This document shows positions 7,130-8,411 of a stretch of DNA of 8,411 nucleotides, piece by piece; position 1 is the first letter of the stretch; each line of letters begins with the position of its first letter. The DNA comes from a bacterium (lineage in GTDB: Bacteria > Bacillota_I > Bacilli_A > RF39 > UBA660), in assembly GCA_004560915.1 (NCBI GenBank), contig SFTR01000041.1:1-8411 (forward strand). The letters are read 5' to 3'. The position numbers and the translations under genes were made by a program. Below the pieces are notes generated by a model that saw nothing but the letters and a program-made list of their open reading frames with translations, searched no databases and was not told the origin of the DNA.

Positions 7130-7189
7130 GTAAATATGATAAATATTGACAAAAACGTAAGTTTGTGGTATAATACAAAGCATATTTAC
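7130..7189. repeat. 9-bp inverted repeat flanking promoter P2
   Basis: GTAAATATG (7130-7138) is the exact reverse complement of CATATTTAC (7181-7189), with 42 nt between. The consensus promoter P2 lies entirely between the arms, and the right arm starts at its likely transcription start. It could be a pair of operator half-sites or an RNA stem in the longer P1 transcript; in such AT-rich DNA chance is also possible. Confidence 0.4.
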
Positions 7190-7204
7190 AAAGGGGGAAA
7201 ATAA
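7136..7204 (+). CDS. Possible 22-codon leader ORF
   Basis: ATG at 7136-7138 opens a 22-codon frame ending TAA at 7202-7204, one base before the ATG of the next gene. AGGG (7127-7130) lies 5 nt upstream. It could be translated only from promoter P1, since P2 starts transcription inside it, and it overlaps the P2 elements and the downstream ribosome binding site. No homology or amino-acid bias is evident. It may be chance. Confidence 0.2.
   Translation: MINIDKNVSLWYNTKHIYKGGK
7146..7174 (+). promoter_or_regulatory. Perfect-consensus promoter (P2) of the large surface protein gene
   Basis: TTGACA (7146-7151), a spacer of exactly 17 nt ending in TGG, and TATAAT (7169-7174): every core element of the sigma-70/sigma-A consensus, including the extended -10 TGn. 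The likely start is near 7181, about 25 nt before the ATG, with an AGGGGG ribosome binding site at 7192-7197 spaced 8 nt. Strong expression is expected unless a regulator blocks it. Confidence 0.85.
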
Positions 7205-7205
7205 T

Positions 7206-8411
7206 ATGAATAAAAATTTAGTAAAGGCAATAGAAAAAGCAAGATATAATAGTGCAATAAGATCAAACCAATTAGTTAGTGAATACGAACTAATTAAAAA
7301 AGAAGAACCAGAAAATATTAAAGCTCAAAATGCAAAAGCTTTAGAAGCTCAAGAAGCTAGTAAAAAATACATGGCTGCTGATAAAGAATTAAAAGCATAC
7401 AAAGCATTAGAGGCTAAAAGAGAAAAATTGTATAAAGCTTCATTAATATATGATGAAGGTTCTGAAGAATATGAAAAAGCAAATGCTGAATTTATGAAAT
7501 CAGTAGTTGCTTATAAAGAATTTGAAGATTCTTTAGCTAAGAAGTATGGTGTTACAATAACTGTTAAAGAAAACAAAACAAAAACTGAAGAACCAACACC
7601 AGTTAAAGTTGAAGAACCTGAAGAATTTGAAGAAAAGAGAAAAAGTGGTAAAGCTCCAAAAATTATTGCTGGAGTATTAGCCGTAGCTGCAGCAGCAGGA
7701 CTTGGATATGGATTAAGAGGATGCACTGCTAAGAATCAAGATGCTAATGTAGCAATTGTTGATACAGATTTAACTGAAGAAGAGTTAACTGGTAAGTATG
7801 GACAATTCAAAGATGTAACAAATGATGAACAAGTAAAAGCTAGAGCACAATATATATATGATAACTATTATAGCAATTGGGTTAATGAATTAACACCAGA
7901 ACAACAAAAAAATATTACACCTGAAAAAATCGCTAATATAATTAGAGTAATGAATGGAGTACTTCCATTAGACGAAGATGGTAATAGATATTATGATGTT
8001 AACGTAGTTGATGAAACAGTAAACTCATTTGTTAATATAACAGCTAACTTACCATCATCATCAACGTTAGATAGCAAAACTAATGAAGAAATAGGACAAA
8101 TAAAAGATATTCCAATGCATATGTTTGCTGTAGATGGAAGTGAAACTTCAGAATTTATTAAACCATATGATGAAGACTTCACAAATATAATTGATGGTAG
8201 AAATCATCACAATGGTGAAAAAACTGTAAATGCAATTAAATCTCTTGGTGAAAAGATGTGGCATGAATTTGTAATGGTTGGTAGAAATTATCAAAATGAT
8301 GATGGAACGTTAACAAATTATAGAAATCCATATGATTTACCAGCACAGCAAAGAACATTAGCTTGGATAGGAGCTACACAAAGATATGGAGCAATAGCTC
8401 TTCCATATAAC
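7206..8411 (+). CDS. Large single-pass surface protein, partial at the window edge, function unknown
   Basis: The frame is open from the ATG at 7206 to the last base (402 codons) without a stop, so the C-terminus is missing. I do not recognise a family. Residues 1-112 are charged and rich in Ala, Glu and Lys, a likely helical or coiled-coil segment with no signal peptide. An acidic, Pro-containing linker follows (about 126-143), then a basic stretch (KRKSGK, 144-149) and one hydrophobic helix rich in Ala and Gly (about 152-170). The basic residues before the helix predict the N-terminus inside and the rest outside. The outside part (176-402) is hydrophilic, rich in Asn and Asp, and lacks a motif I can name; a segment near 334-356 has several His and a Trp. 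Two tandem promoters and a strong ribosome binding site precede it. It may be an envelope-anchored or surface-exposed protein; that role is inference from topology. Confidence 0.8.
   Translation, partial: MNKNLVKAIEKARYNSAIRSNQLVSEYELIKKEEPENIKAQNAKALEAQEASKKYMAADKELKAYKALEAKREKLYKASLIYDEGSEEYEKANAEFMKSVVAYKEFEDSLAKKYGVTITVKENKTKTEEPTPVKVEEPEEFEEKRKSGKAPKIIAGVLAVAAAAGLGYGLRGCTAKNQDANVAIVDTDLTEEELTGKYGQFKDVTNDEQVKARAQYIYDNYYSNWVNELTPEQQKNITPEKIANIIRVMNGVLPLDEDGNRYYDVNVVDETVNSFVNITANLPSSSTLDSKTNEEIGQIKDIPMHMFAVDGSETSEFIKPYDEDFTNIIDGRNHHNGEKTVNAIKSLGEKMWHEFVMVGRNYQNDDGTLTNYRNPYDLPAQQRTLAWIGATQRYGAIALPYN

Noticed and set aside
6927..7178. Minus-strand frame over the membrane protein end and the tandem promoters, plus 7511-7726 and 7991-8182
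   Set aside because: Opposite to better-supported plus-strand genes and promoters, with no ribosome binding site evidence.
7715..7724. Lipobox-like LRGC after the hydrophobic helix of the large surface protein
   Set aside because: It lies about 170 residues from the N-terminus, after a long charged region, so it is not a lipoprotein signal; Arg at the second position is also unfavourable.

Overview
The window is a very AT-rich bacterial segment with short intergenic gaps, Shine-Dalgarno sites and near-consensus sigma-70/sigma-A promoters. All eight tryptophan codons I can place in its proteins are TGG, and the 143-residue membrane protein gene ends in TGA, so translation table 11 fits better than the Mycoplasma code. 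AGA-rich, A/T-ending codons and the small ABC, P-type ATPase and RNB genes suggest an uncultured low-GC Bacillota or Mycoplasmatota-type host-associated bacterium. That placement is inference; no rRNA or other marker gene is present.

Layout. At the left edge, on the minus strand, is a dCMP deaminase (ComEB type) that lacks its C-terminus (1-397). It diverges from a single ABC exporter half-transporter (515-2191). Their promoters face apart, and each overlaps one arm of a perfect 12-bp inverted repeat. A weak hairpin follows the ABC gene, then a PMCA-like (P2B) calcium P-type ATPase (2247-4817). This meets an RNB-family ribonuclease-like gene on the minus strand (4818-6557) tail to tail with no spacer, and one stem-loop spanning both stop codons can serve as terminator in both directions. 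Divergent from the RNB gene is a four-helix membrane protein of unknown role (6652-7083). The right end holds two tandem promoters, the second perfectly consensus with an extended -10. They lead into a large single-pass membrane protein (7206 to beyond 8411) with a cytoplasmic helical, charged N-terminus and an unrecognised extracytoplasmic part.

How the genes work together. No operon or pathway unites them. Nucleotide metabolism (deaminase), ion homeostasis (Ca2+ pump), RNA turnover (RNB) and envelope proteins sit side by side under mostly separate promoters, so this looks like ordinary chromosome. I see no mobile elements, CRISPR arrays, tRNAs or rRNAs.

The points most worth a second look are two proteins that keep a family fold but have lost key catalytic-motif residues. 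The ABC protein has a substituted Q-loop, signature and H-loop. The RNB protein has one of four active-site aspartates replaced and no recognisable cold-shock or S1 domains. Next come the paired inverted repeats at promoters and the strongly promoted surface protein. I did not find a clear previously undescribed multi-gene system.
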